Of a DNA stretch of 64,000 nt, positions 25,976 to 34,983 are shown one piece after another. The first letter of the stretch is position 1, and every line of letters begins with the position of its first letter. The stretch comes from Chromohalobacter marismortui. GTDB lineage: Bacteria; Pseudomonadota; Gammaproteobacteria; Pseudomonadales; Halomonadaceae. The notes under the pieces were generated by a model that was not told the origin of the DNA, ran no database searches, and was given only the letters and a program-made list of their open reading frames with translations. Location of the stretch: positions 434,001-498,000 of the forward strand of contig NZ_SOBR01000004.1 of assembly GCF_004364315.1 (NCBI RefSeq), given 5' to 3'. The translations under genes and the position numbers were made by a program.

Positions 25976-28162
25976 ATGCTACCCACGTCGTTGACCCAAC
26001 CCCTGAGACGCCTCTGGACTCTGGAGTCCTTCGCCTACAGCTTGCGCGTTTTCATCGCGCTGGCCGGCGTCATGGCGCTGTGCTGGTATCTCGACGACAT
26101 GGGCAAGCTGATTCCCCTGTTTCTCGGCATCATCGCCAGTGCCCTGGCGGAGACCGACGACACCTGGCAGGGACGTCTTCAAGCATTGCTGGTGACATTG
26201 GTGTGTTTCGCCGTCGCTGCGCTGTCGGTGGAATTGACCTTTGCACATCCGGTGATCTTCGCGGTGGGGCTCGGGGTATCGAGCTTCGGCATGACCATGC
26301 TCGGGGCGGTGGGACAGCGTTATGCGACCATTGCCACCGCGACCTTGATCCTTGCCATCTACACCATGATCAGCCTCGAGCAACACGGTGGCGTGGCATT
26401 GGGCGCGCTATGGCGCGAGCCGATGTTGCTGGTCTCGGGCGCGGCCTGGTATGGGGCGATCTCGGTGGTGTGGAGTGCCTTGTTCTCGCGCCATCCGCTC
26501 AAGTTGAGTCTGGCGCACGTCTTTCGCGAGCTGGGCGTGTACCTGCGCCTCAAGTCGATGCTTTTCGAGCCGCTGAGGGGGCTGGATATCGAGCAGCAGC
26601 GTCTGGCGCTGGCCCAGCAGAATGGCCGCGTGGTGGCGGCGCTCAACCAGAGCAAGGAGATGATCTTCCGGCGTCTCGAGGGCCAGCGCGGCGGGCGCAA
26701 GCTCAATCGTTACCTGCGGCTCTACTTCATCGCGCAGGACATCCACGAGCGAGCGAGTTCCTCGCATTATCCGTATGGCGCACTGGCCGAGGCCTTCTTC
26801 CATCACGACATCCTGTTTCGTGCCCAGCGTCTGCTCGATCAGCAAGGGCGTGCCTGCAAGGCATTGAGTCGTGCCTTGCTGCTCGATCGTCCCTTCGACC
26901 ATGGGCCCAGCGCCCAGGCGCTGGAAGATTTCAACGCATCCCTGAACAACCTGCATGCTCAAGGGCGTGACGAATGGCGCGATCTGCTGCGCTCGCTGGC
27001 GGCATTGGGCGACAATCTGGCGACCCTGGAGGACAAGCTGGCGAGTGCCGACAACCCCGATGCACGTGCCGATCACGAGGACAGCAGCCTGTTCGACCGC
27101 TCGCCCCGTGGGCTACGCGACGTCGCCGAACGCCTCCAGGCGCATGTCAGCCTGACGTCACCGGTGTTCCGGCATGCGCTTCGCTTGAGCGTGACGCTGG
27201 TGGTGGGCTATGGCGTGCTGCACTGGATTCATCCCACCCAGGGGTACTGGATCCTGCTCACGAGTGTCTTCGTGTGTCGGCCCAATTTCGGGGCCACGCG
27301 GCGTTTCCTGCGTCAGCGAATTCAGGGCACGGTGCTGGGTCTGGTCGCCGGCTGGGCGCTGATCACGCTGTTTCCCACCGAACCCATTCAAGCGCTGATC
27401 GCGGTGGCGGCCGGCGTCGCCTTCTTCGCCACCCGTGCACATCATTACACGCTGGCGACGGCGGCCATCACGTTGATGGTGCTGTGTTGCTTCAACCAAG
27501 TCGGTGACGGGTTCGGGCTGATCTGGCCGCGTCTGTTCGATACCTTGCTGGGCGCCGCGATCGCGGGACTCGCCGTACTCTTGATCCTGCCCGATTGGCA
27601 GGGGCGCGGCCTGCACCGCCAAGCGGCGGCGACGCTCGAGGCCAGCGCGGCTTATCTGCGCGCAATACTCGATCAATACGCGCGTGGCAAACGCGATGAC
27701 CTGGCCTATCGGTTGGCACGGCGCAATGCCCATAACGCCGATGCGGCGCTTTCCACGACGCTGGGCAATGTCCTGCTGGAGCCGGGCCACTTTCGCAAGG
27801 ATGCCGATGTCGGGCTGCGTTTTCTGGTGCATTCGCACACCTTGCTGAGCTATCTCTCGGCGTTGGGAGCCCACCGCGGGGCAGCCGGCGCCGCAGGCGA
27901 CGACAATGAAGCGGTCACGGCGCTGGCCGATGACGTGGCCGAGACGCTCGAGCGGGTGGCGCGCCAGCTCGCCGCGGGCGAGACGATCGCGCCAGGCGAA
28001 GATACCCTGACGCGACAGGCAGGCCTGCTGGAGGCATCGGCCGCCGAGGAAACGTGTGATGAGCGTCGCTTGCTGCAGACGCAACTGGCCTTGATCTGTC
28101 GCCAGCTCGTCGCGGTGAGCGAGGCGGCGACCCGCTTGTCGACCCAGGCTTCGCGCGAATGA
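25976..28162 (+). CDS. FUSC / YccS-YhfK family inner-membrane protein
   Basis: A 728-residue membrane protein of the YccS/YhfK group, related to the aromatic-acid exporter AaeB. The N-terminal half has about six helices (roughly residues 20-170). A long helical cytoplasmic domain (about 190-400) follows, then a second set of helices (about 400-540) with the FUSC-type GYWILLTSVFVCRPNFGATRRFLRQRIQGTVLG. A soluble C-terminal domain closes the protein. The substrate of YccS-type proteins is unknown. The ATG at 25976 is preferred to an upstream GTG at 25931. Confidence 0.85.
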   Translation: MLPTSLTQPLRRLWTLESFAYSLRVFIALAGVMALCWYLDDMGKLIPLFLGIIASALAETDDTWQGRLQALLVTLVCFAVAALSVELTFAHPVIFAVGLGVSSFGMTMLGAVGQRYATIATATLILAIYTMISLEQHGGVALGALWREPMLLVSGAAWYGAISVVWSALFSRHPLKLSLAHVFRELGVYLRLKSMLFEPLRGLDIEQQRLALAQQNGRVVAALNQSKEMIFRRLEGQRGGRKLNRYLRLYFIAQDIHERASSSHYPYGALAEAFFHHDILFRAQRLLDQQGRACKALSRALLLDRPFDHGPSAQALEDFNASLNNLHAQGRDEWRDLLRSLAALGDNLATLEDKLASADNPDARADHEDSSLFDRSPRGLRDVAERLQAHVSLTSPVFRHALRLSVTLVVGYGVLHWIHPTQGYWILLTSVFVCRPNFGATRRFLRQRIQGTVLGLVAGWALITLFPTEPIQALIAVAAGVAFFATRAHHYTLATAAITLMVLCCFNQVGDGFGLIWPRLFDTLLGAAIAGLAVLLILPDWQGRGLHRQAAATLEASAAYLRAILDQYARGKRDDLAYRLARRNAHNADAALSTTLGNVLLEPGHFRKDADVGLRFLVHSHTLLSYLSALGAHRGAAGAAGDDNEAVTALADDVAETLERVARQLAAGETIAPGEDTLTRQAGLLEASAAEETCDERRLLQTQLALICRQLVAVSEAATRLSTQASRE

Positions 28163-28211
28163 GGGCGCTGCGGGTAAGTCGTTGCTATCGCGGCATAATC
28201 GCTACCATGAA

Positions 28212-28263
28212 ACGTAACCGATAGTGTGGTGTTATCTTCAAAAACATAGCGAACTGGTTACGT
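28212..28263. promoter_or_regulatory. Inverted repeat before the small HTH gene
   Basis: ACGTAACC (28212-28219) and GGTTACGT (28256-28263) form a perfect 8-bp inverted repeat with 36 bases between, about 33 bases before the HTH gene start. The spacing suits two half-sites of a looping or cooperative regulator, possibly the HTH protein itself. This is inference from position. Confidence 0.35.
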
Positions 28264-28295
28264 CGTAGAGGGGCGAGACGTCTTACTGTGCAGGC

Positions 28296-28730
28296 ATGAA
28301 AGATGCCAAGACACAATTCGCCCAACGCCTGCGTGACGCCATGCAACAAGCCGGCTATGCGCCCAAGCCCGCCGTGCTGGAGCGCGAGTTCAATCTACGC
28401 AACCCAGGACGCCCGGTGACCCTGCACGGTGTACGCCGCTGGCTGCGAGGCGAGACGTTGCCCACCCAGGACAAGCTCGTGGTGCTCGCCGAGTGGCTGA
28501 AAGTGCCGCCGGAAGCGCTGCGCTTCGGCACTCACGTGCAGCATCGTGTCCATGAGCGCGATCATTTGTGGGAAGGCTTGAGTTACCGCGAACGCGACAC
28601 CCTGGAAGCCTTCGCGAGTCTGCCGCCGAGTCAACGTGCGATCGCTCGCGAGGTCATCATGGCACTGGCCAAGGCCGGCAAGTGGGAGCGCCAGGTGGCG
28701 CAGGCCGACGACGATGCATCGTCATCGTGA
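28296..28730 (+). CDS. Small HTH (Cro/C1-like) DNA-binding protein
   Basis: A 144-residue protein with an N-terminal HTH of the Cro/C1 type: TQFAQRLRDAMQQAGY, then FNLRNPGRPVTLHGVRRWLRGETLPTQDKLVVLAEWLKVPPEALRFG. A short helical C-terminus (about 90-135) follows, including LSYRERDTLEAFASLPPSQRAIAREVIMALA. This is the layout of small bacterial regulators with an extended first HTH. Its targets are unknown. It lies alone between the FUSC gene and convergent recG, with an inverted repeat in its promoter region. GC content and codon use look like the neighbours. Confidence 0.75.
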   Translation: MKDAKTQFAQRLRDAMQQAGYAPKPAVLEREFNLRNPGRPVTLHGVRRWLRGETLPTQDKLVVLAEWLKVPPEALRFGTHVQHRVHERDHLWEGLSYRERDTLEAFASLPPSQRAIAREVIMALAKAGKWERQVAQADDDASSS

Positions 28731-28758
28731 AGGATAGGGCGAGGGCGCATCGCGCCCG

Positions 28759-30852
28759 TCAGACATGCCCGTAATCCCCGGCGTCTTCGCCCAGCCAGCG
28801 ACGAATCAATGGCGTGGCGGCCTCCGGTGCCTCGTCGAGCAACGCGCGCGCCAAGGGACTTACGGTGTCGAGGAGGTCACGGTCGCGCTCCAGGTCGGCG
28901 ATCTTCATCTGTGCCAGGCCCGTCTGGCGAGTACCGAGCACCTCGCCGGGGCCGCGTAGCTCGAGATCCTTCTCGGCGATGCGGAAACCATCGCTGGTAT
29001 CGCGCATCACCCCGAGCCGCTCGCGCGAGTGGTGCGACAACGGTGGATGATACAGCAGCACACAGAAACTTTCGGTCGCGCCGCGCCCCACCCGGCCGCG
29101 TAGTTGATGCAGTTGGGAGAGCCCCAGCCGCTCGGGGTTCTCGATGATCATCAAACTGGCGTTGGGCACGTCGACTCCTACTTCGATCACCGTAGTGGCG
29201 ACCAGCAGGTCCAGCTCGCCCGCCTTGAAGGCGTCCATCACCTCGGCCTTTTCCGTCGCCTTCATGCGGCCGTGCACCAGACCGACCGCCAGATCGGGCA
29301 GCGCCTCGGTCAGATGCGCATGGGTGGCCTCGGCGGCCTGACAGGTGAGCGCCTCCGATTCCTCGATCAGCGTGCACACCCAATAGGCCTGATGGCCCTC
29401 GGCGCAGGCGCGCCGGATGCGCTCGACCACTTCGGGACGACGTTCGTCGGGTACCGCCACCGTTTGCACCGGCGTGCGCCCGGGCGGCAACTCGTCGATC
29501 ATCGACAGGTCGAGATCGGCGTAGGCGCTCATTGCCAGTGTGCGCGGAATCGGCGTGGCGGTCATGATCAACTGATGCGGGGTGAGGCCGCCGGCCTCGC
29601 CCTTCTGGCGCAGTGCCAGGCGCTGGTGAACCCCGAAGCGGTGCTGCTCGTCGATCACCGCCAGTCCCAGTCGATGGAACGTCACATCGTCCTGGAAAAG
29701 GGCATGCGTCCCCACCGCGACCTGGACGCGCCCATCGGCGATGGCGGCCTTGGTGTCCAGGCGCGCCTTGCCCTTGAGCTTGCCGGCGAGCCAGCCGACT
29801 TCGATGCCCAGTGGCGCGAACCAAGCGCGGAAATTGCGATAGTGCTGCTCGGCAAGAATCTCGGTGGGCGCCATGATCGCTGCCTGGCAGCCACCGGCGA
29901 TGGCGGCCAGGGCGGCCATGGCGGCGACCACGGTCTTGCCGGAGCCGACGTCGCCTTGCACCAGGCGCAACATGGGAACGTCACGTTTCAGGTCGTGGCC
30001 GATTTCGTCGAGCACCCGCCGTTGCGCGCCGGTCAGCGAGAACGGTAACTGGGTCAAAAAGCGGGCCTGCAGGCTACGACCGCCGCCCAATGCGGGCGCG
30101 TTATCGGTCTGAATGCGCAGTCTTACCTGGCGCAGGCTGAGTTGATGGGCGAGCAGTTCCTCCAGCGCCAAGCGTCGCTGGGCCGGATGCTGGCCTTCGG
30201 CGAGTTGTGCCACCGGTGCATCGGGTGGCGGTTCGTGCAGGTAGCGCAGCGATTCGAGCAGTCCCGGTAGCCGAAAACGCTGACGTAGCGTATCGGGAAT
30301 CCAGTCCGGCAGGGCCTCGGACATCGTCTCGAGCCGCTTGAGCGCTTGCTGGATCAGGCCGCGCAGGCGTGGCTGGGTCAGCCCCTCGGTGGCGGGGTAG
30401 ATCGGCGTCAGATGCTCCTCGACCGGGGCGTCTTCCTGGCGCAGCAGGCGGTATTCGGGATGGTAGATTTCCAGTCCCGTTGCGCCTGCGCGCGCCTCGC
30501 CGAAGGCGCGCACGCGCAGGCCGCGCGTGAATTGCTGCTGCTGCGCGGGGGAGAAATGGAAGAAGCGCAGGCTGAGGATGCCTGAGCCGTCCTTGAGGCG
30601 CACCAATAGGCTGCGCCGACGTCCCTTGACCACATCGGCCGCGGCGATTTCCCCCTCGATCACGGCCTCGGTGCCGGCGCGCAGGGTCCCGATCGGCGTG
30701 ATGCGGGTACGGTCCTGATAGCGCAGTGGCAGGTGGAAAAGCATGTCGGCGATACTGACAATGCCCAAGCGGGCGAGTTTGGCGGCCAACGCGTCTCCCA
30801 CGCCGGTCAGGTCGCTGACCGGTGCATCCAGCGCCTTTATGTCATCGCTCAT
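28759..30852 (-). CDS. recG: ATP-dependent DNA helicase RecG
   Basis: Branch-migration helicase acting on stalled forks and Holliday junctions, 697 residues. The N-terminal wedge/OB domain spans about 1-200. Walker A is LVQGDVGSGKTVVAAMAAL near residue 300, the DEXH-type box is AVIDEQHRFGVHQR, and later motifs are MTATPIPRTLAMSAYADLD, LLVATTVIEVGVDVPNASLM and QLRGRVGRGATESFC. The RecG-specific C-terminal helical hairpin region is present. Its ATG overlaps the oxyR stop by four bases, so oxyR-recG form an operon as in Pseudomonas. Confidence 0.96.
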   Translation of the reverse strand: MSDDIKALDAPVSDLTGVGDALAAKLARLGIVSIADMLFHLPLRYQDRTRITPIGTLRAGTEAVIEGEIAAADVVKGRRRSLLVRLKDGSGILSLRFFHFSPAQQQQFTRGLRVRAFGEARAGATGLEIYHPEYRLLRQEDAPVEEHLTPIYPATEGLTQPRLRGLIQQALKRLETMSEALPDWIPDTLRQRFRLPGLLESLRYLHEPPPDAPVAQLAEGQHPAQRRLALEELLAHQLSLRQVRLRIQTDNAPALGGGRSLQARFLTQLPFSLTGAQRRVLDEIGHDLKRDVPMLRLVQGDVGSGKTVVAAMAALAAIAGGCQAAIMAPTEILAEQHYRNFRAWFAPLGIEVGWLAGKLKGKARLDTKAAIADGRVQVAVGTHALFQDDVTFHRLGLAVIDEQHRFGVHQRLALRQKGEAGGLTPHQLIMTATPIPRTLAMSAYADLDLSMIDELPPGRTPVQTVAVPDERRPEVVERIRRACAEGHQAYWVCTLIEESEALTCQAAEATHAHLTEALPDLAVGLVHGRMKATEKAEVMDAFKAGELDLLVATTVIEVGVDVPNASLMIIENPERLGLSQLHQLRGRVGRGATESFCVLLYHPPLSHHSRERLGVMRDTSDGFRIAEKDLELRGPGEVLGTRQTGLAQMKIADLERDRDLLDTVSPLARALLDEAPEAATPLIRRWLGEDAGDYGHV

Positions 30853-31769
30853 GCCGCTTGAATACGCTGCTGTTGGAACGTGTCGATGGCCTCGGTCAGA
30901 GCATCGATGGCCTTGGGCCGGGGGAAGCTGGCGCGCCAGGCGATGGCCACCGTGCGGCTGGGCACGCTATTGGCGAAGGGCCGGCTTTCGAGCAGTCCCG
31001 CTTCGTAATGGCCGGTCCCGATGGCCGACTTGGGCAGTACCGTGATGCCCAACCTCGACGCCACCATGTGGCGGATGGTCTCCAATGAGCCGCCTTCGGC
31101 GATCAGTGTATTGCCAGGATTGTTGAGCTGGTTGTTGATGGCGGGGCACGCCTCGAGAATCTGATCGCGGAAGCAGTGGCCCTCGCCCAGTAGCAGCAAC
31201 TTTTCGTGCAACAGGTCCTCCTTGGCAATGGCGGTCTTACGCGTCCAAGGATGCCCGCTGGGTAACAGCACTTCGAACGGCTCTTCGTAGATCGCCTTGG
31301 TCAGCACATCCGGCTCGTTGAATGGCAGTGCCACGATCACGGCATCCAACTCGCCGCTGCGTAGCTTGCGACGTAAATCCCCCGTGAAGCCCTCTTCGAT
31401 GTACAGTGGCATCTGTGGCGCATGACGCGACAGCTCGGGAATCAAGTGTGGAAACAGGTACGGACCGATGGTATAGATCGCCCCGATGCGCAGCGGACTC
31501 GCCAACTGATCCTTGCCCGCGGTGGCCATTTCCTTGATGAGGCCGGCCTGTTCGAGGACACGATGCGCCTGAGCCACGATCTTTTCGCCCAGGGGTGTGA
31601 CCTGTACGGTGGATTTGGAGCGCTCGAACAGAGCGATGCCCAGTTCGTCTTCCAGTTTCTTGACGGCCACCGAGAGTGTCGGCTGAGACACATGGCAGCG
31701 CTCGGCAGCGCGTCCGAAGTGGTGCTCTTGGGCCAAGGTTACGATATAACGAAGTTCTGTTAGGGTCAT
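30849..31769 (-). CDS. oxyR: Peroxide-sensing LysR-type regulator OxyR
   Basis: A 306-residue LysR regulator that activates antioxidant genes after peroxide oxidation. The N-terminal HTH is LRYIVTLAQEHHFGRAAERC plus HVSQPTLSVAVKKLEDELG. The redox cysteines fall at exactly C199 and C208 (GEGHCFRDQILEACP), the same numbering as E. coli OxyR, and the local GHCxRDQ motif is retained. It is co-transcribed with recG and divergent from the YeeZ-like gene, with 117 bases between. Known OxyR autoregulation could act in that gap. Confidence 0.93.
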   Translation of the reverse strand: MTLTELRYIVTLAQEHHFGRAAERCHVSQPTLSVAVKKLEDELGIALFERSKSTVQVTPLGEKIVAQAHRVLEQAGLIKEMATAGKDQLASPLRIGAIYTIGPYLFPHLIPELSRHAPQMPLYIEEGFTGDLRRKLRSGELDAVIVALPFNEPDVLTKAIYEEPFEVLLPSGHPWTRKTAIAKEDLLHEKLLLLGEGHCFRDQILEACPAINNQLNNPGNTLIAEGGSLETIRHMVASRLGITVLPKSAIGTGHYEAGLLESRPFANSVPSRTVAIAWRASFPRPKAIDALTEAIDTFQQQRIQAA

Positions 31770-31833
31770 GGGCTGGGCCTTTTCGGGCCTCCTGAGCGGT
31801 TCAATGGTTCAACACGATATTCGATGCAAGGAT

Positions 31834-31873
31834 CTTTCTACCAAGTAATTTTACTCAGGGACTTTTTACCAAG
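31834..31873 (+). repeat. Direct repeat before the YeeZ-like gene
   Basis: CTTTCTACCAAG (31834-31845) and CTTTTTACCAAG (31862-31873) match at 11 of 12 positions and are 28 bases apart start to start. They lie in the oxyR divergent region, the second ending 13 bases before the GTG at 31887. They may be regulator half-sites. Confidence 0.4.
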
Positions 31874-31886
31874 GGGCTAGGGAAAG

Positions 31887-32765
31887 GTGAAGAATACGAC
31901 TCTGATTATTGGTTGTGGCGACATTGGTATCCAGCTAGGCAAACGGCTCATCGACGTCGGTCAGCGGGTAGTCGGCGTGCGTCGCAATATCGCGCCGCTC
32001 GCGGAGACCGGCATCGAGGCCCTGGCACTGGACGTCACCGATCCGGCGGTGTTGTCACGCCTGCCAGACGCGGAGACCATCGTCTATATACTAAGCGCTG
32101 CGCGCTTCGACGAAAACGCCTATGCCGATGCCTATCCCAAGGGGCTCAAGGCGGTGCTCGGCGAACTCGAGACGCGCGCCACGCCACCCAAGCGCGTGTT
32201 TTTCGTCTCATCGACCGGCGTCTATGCCCAGCAAGCCGGCGAAGTGGTCGATGAAACCTCCGAGACCGAGCCCACCGGATTCTCGGGGCTGTTGATGCGC
32301 GAGGCCGAACAAGCGCTGCTCGACCATCCGCTGCCCGGCACCGTGGTACGTTTTTCCGGGATCTACGGCCCGGGGCGCGATCGGTTGATCCGCCAGGTCA
32401 AGGAAGGGCGCGTCGCGGCGGCGAATCCGCCGATGTATTCCAACCGTATCCATCGCGACGATTGCGTAGGCGTGCTGGCGCATTTGATCGCCCTGGCGCT
32501 GGACAACCAGCCGCTGGAGTCGCTCTATCTGGCCAGTGACTGCGAGCCGACACCGTTGCACGAAGTCATGACCTGGATGGCCGGCAAGCTCAAGGTCGAG
32601 CTCACCGAGACCATTCAGTCGCCGTTACGGCGCCGGGCCAGCAAGCGCTGCGACAACACGCGGCTGCGTGACAGCGGCTACCGCTTTCAGTATCCCACCT
32701 TTCGCGAGGGATACGAGGACGTTCTGAAGCAAGGCGGTTTTCTGAGTGCCACGGAAAACGCCTGA
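31887..32765 (+). CDS. NAD(P)-binding epimerase-like protein, YeeZ family
   Basis: A 292-residue Rossmann-fold protein of the extended SDR/YeeZ type. The cofactor motif is IIGCGDIGIQLGKRL at the N-terminus. An SSTGVY stretch follows, then VRFSGIYGPGRDRL and the C-terminal segment LRRRASKRCDNTRLRDSGYRFQYPTFREGY typical of YeeZ-like proteins. The usual YxxxK catalytic pair of SDRs is not evident, so enzymatic activity is uncertain. It starts at a GTG after GGGAAAG and ends before a clear terminator. Confidence 0.75.
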   Translation: MKNTTLIIGCGDIGIQLGKRLIDVGQRVVGVRRNIAPLAETGIEALALDVTDPAVLSRLPDAETIVYILSAARFDENAYADAYPKGLKAVLGELETRATPPKRVFFVSSTGVYAQQAGEVVDETSETEPTGFSGLLMREAEQALLDHPLPGTVVRFSGIYGPGRDRLIRQVKEGRVAAANPPMYSNRIHRDDCVGVLAHLIALALDNQPLESLYLASDCEPTPLHEVMTWMAGKLKVELTETIQSPLRRRASKRCDNTRLRDSGYRFQYPTFREGYEDVLKQGGFLSATENA

Positions 32766-32870
32766 CGCCCGACAGACGCTCGGCATTTCCACCCGGCGGA
32801 TGTGACGCTGCAACGACGAATTCGTGTCAGCAAGATGACGTCCTCCGCCAACCCATTGATTCCTTTCATA

Positions 32871-32892
32871 AAGCGCCTATGGCGCTTTTTTT
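32871..32892 (+). terminator. Rho-independent terminator after the YeeZ-like gene
   Basis: AAGCGCC and GGCGCTT form a 7-bp stem around TAT, running into a seven-T tract. It lies 105 bases after the stop and insulates the following phn genes. Confidence 0.85.
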
Positions 32893-32932
32893 GTTGCGCT
32901 TCCCTCCCCCGTATTCGTCACCATTTCTTAAT

Positions 32933-32942
32933 TGTCTAGATA
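32933..32942 (+). promoter_or_regulatory. PhnF-type operator before phnC
   Basis: TGTCTAGATA matches 9 of 10 positions of the perfect palindrome TGTCTAGACA found at the start of phnF. Both are followed by AA and T (TGTCTAGAYAAAT). GntR/HutC-family regulators bind short palindromes of this sort (GTNTAGAC-like core). It lies about 70 bases before the phnC start. Confidence 0.6.
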
Positions 32943-32947
32943 AATAG

Positions 32948-32965
32948 TCGTCATAGGACGTCGCC
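32948..32965 (+). promoter_or_regulatory. Weak Pho-box-like site before phnC
   Basis: TCGTCAT-AGGA-CGTCGCC has the 7-4-7 layout but a poor second half. A further TCGTCAC unit at 32915-32921 is 33 bp upstream, in phase with the 11-bp period. A recognisable -10 at the expected place (32976) is weak (CAGACT). PhoB control of phosphonate genes is common, but this site is uncertain. Confidence 0.3.
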
Positions 32966-33014
32966 AGACTGTGTTCAGACTTTCGAGTTCCAAACACCTT
33001 CCGGGACGAATCGT

Positions 33015-33839
33015 ATGACCGCCATCATCAGCGTCGAACGGCTCGATAAATCCTTCGGTACCCATGCCGCGTTGCGCGAGGTCGGTTTCGAGATCGCCAG
33101 CGGCGAAATGGTCACCCTGATCGGGCCCTCGGGATCGGGCAAGTCGACCCTGCTGCGTCATCTCATCGGGCTGACCCGCGCCGACCGCCACTCGCACAGC
33201 CATGTTCGGGTGCTGGATCGTGACGTGCAGCACGGCGGGCGTCTGCTCGGCGCCAGCCGCGAACAGCGCTGTCGCGCCGGCTATATTTTCCAGCAATTCA
33301 ATCTCGTCAGTCGGTTGAGCGTGATGACCAACGTGTTGATCGGGCACTTGGGGGGCATGCCGCGCTGGCGCTCGCTGGCCGGGCGGTTCACTCGTCAGGA
33401 ACATGAAGCGGCGCTGCATGCGATGGCACGAGTGGGTATCGAAGAACTCGCCGAGCAGCGCGCGAACACACTCTCCGGAGGACAGATGCAGCGGGTGGCC
33501 ATTGCCCGCGCGCTCGTCCAGGACGCCGAAGTGATCCTCGCCGACGAACCGATCGCCTCCCTCGATCCGCGCAGTGCCCGGGAAGTGATGGAGATCCTCC
33601 AGCGCATCAATCGCGAAGACGGCCGCACCGTGGTCATCACCCTGCATCAGGTCGATGTGGCGCGCCGGTATTGTCAACGCGCCATCGCGCTCAAGAAGGG
33701 ACGTCTCTACTACGACGGGCCTATCGCGGGCCTGACCGACACTCGCCTGCAGGCGCTCTACGAAGACGCAGGGCTCGATGAGCTCGGCACTCGTGAGGAC
33801 TGGCCGCCGGCCACTGAACCGCTTCACGCCGTGGGCTGA
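33015..33839 (+). CDS. phnC: Phosphonate ABC transporter ATP-binding protein PhnC
   Basis: ATPase of the phosphonate importer PhnCDE, 274 residues. Walker A is [17 protein letters not shown], the Q-loop region [19 protein letters not shown] is PhnC-typical, the signature is [16 protein letters not shown] and Walker B is [13 protein letters not shown]. The C-terminal 20 residues extend beyond the core fold. The ATG lies in a leader carrying a PhnF-type operator. It starts the phosphonate module, followed by phnD after 50 bases. Confidence 0.94.
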   Translation: MTAIISVERLDKSFGTHAALREVGFEIASGEMVTLIGPSGSGKSTLLRHLIGLTRADRHSHSHVRVLDRDVQHGGRLLGASREQRCRAGYIFQQFNLVSRLSVMTNVLIGHLGGMPRWRSLAGRFTRQEHEAALHAMARVGIEELAEQRANTLSGGQMQRVAIARALVQDAEVILADEPIASLDPRSAREVMEILQRINREDGRTVVITLHQVDVARRYCQRAIALKKGRLYYDGPIAGLTDTRLQALYEDAGLDELGTREDWPPATEPLHAVG

Positions 33840-33889
33840 GCCCACACATTTCACAACGCTTCAGCGATCGCAACCATCAGGAGTCGAAT

Positions 33890-34906
33890 ATGGCTTTACG
33901 CTCTCTGCACCGTCTGGCTTTGCCACTCATCGCGACCATCGGCATCGGGGGCGGGCTACCGGCGCACGCCCAAGAACATGACACGCTGACCTTCGGCATC
34001 ATTTCCACCGAGTCCATGAACGCGCAGCGCGAAATGTTCCAGCCCCTGCTCGACGACATGTCCGATGCGATGGGCATGCAGGTCGAGCCGTTCTTCGCCA
34101 CCGACTACGCCGGCGTGATCCAGGCGATGCGTTTCGACAAGGTCGATGTCGCCTGGTATGGCAATAAGGCCGCGATGGAGGCGGTCGATCGTGCCGGCGG
34201 TGAGATCTTCGCCCAGACCGTCGCCGCCAATGGCGAGCCGGGTTACTGGAGTCTGATGATCGTCAATCAGGACAGTCCCTACGACAGTGTCGACGAGATT
34301 CTCGACAACGCCGACCAACTGGTCTTCGGCAACGGCGACCCCAACTCCACCTCAGGCTACCTGGTGCCGGGTTACTACATCTTTGCCAAAAACGGAGTCG
34401 AGGCGGCGTCTGCGTTCAAGCGTACGTTGAATTCGAGCCACGAGACCAACGCGTTGAGCGTGGCCAATCACATGGTCGATGTCGCCACGTTCAATACCGA
34501 AAGCATGGCACGTCTGGAAGAGACCCATCCGGAGAAGGCCGAGCAACTCAAGGTGATCTGGAAGTCCCCGCTTATTCCCTCGGATCCGTTGGTATGGCGC
34601 GAGGACCTGCCCGAAGCAACAAAAGAAAAGCTGCGCGAATTCTTCCTGAACTACGGTGACACCGAACGTGAGCAGGAGATTCTGACGCCGCTGCAGTGGT
34701 CCGGTTTTCAGCCCTCCAGCAACGCTCAACTGCTGCCGATTCGCCAGCTTGCGCTGTTCAAGGAGCGCGCCAACGTCGCCAACGACGACTCGCTTGATGC
34801 CCAGGAGAAGGAACAGAAGCTCAACGCGCTCGATGCCAGGCTCGAGAAGCTTGATCAGCGTATGGGGCAGCAAGCGAACGCGGACACCACGCAACAGGCG
34901 TCCTGA
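33890..34906 (+). CDS. phnD: Phosphonate ABC transporter substrate-binding protein PhnD
   Basis: Periplasmic phosphonate-binding protein, 338 residues. A signal peptide ends near GLPAHAQE. The mature protein has the PhnD pattern LTFGIISTESMNAQREMFQPLLDDMSDAMG, FFATDYAGVIQAMRFDKVDVAWYGNKAAMEA and FGNGDPNSTSGYLVPGYYIF, which line the aminoethylphosphonate pocket in E. coli PhnD. The C-terminus ends in a charged helical stretch with Gln-rich tail. It sits between phnC and phnE. Confidence 0.94.
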   Translation: MALRSLHRLALPLIATIGIGGGLPAHAQEHDTLTFGIISTESMNAQREMFQPLLDDMSDAMGMQVEPFFATDYAGVIQAMRFDKVDVAWYGNKAAMEAVDRAGGEIFAQTVAANGEPGYWSLMIVNQDSPYDSVDEILDNADQLVFGNGDPNSTSGYLVPGYYIFAKNGVEAASAFKRTLNSSHETNALSVANHMVDVATFNTESMARLEETHPEKAEQLKVIWKSPLIPSDPLVWREDLPEATKEKLREFFLNYGDTEREQEILTPLQWSGFQPSSNAQLLPIRQLALFKERANVANDDSLDAQEKEQKLNALDARLEKLDQRMGQQANADTTQQAS

Positions 34907-34983
34907 TCAACGACGGGGGGCGCACGCGCGTCCCTCTTCTCGGTTTGGATGGTGACGAATGCTGGATGGCTTGAGTAGGAAAG

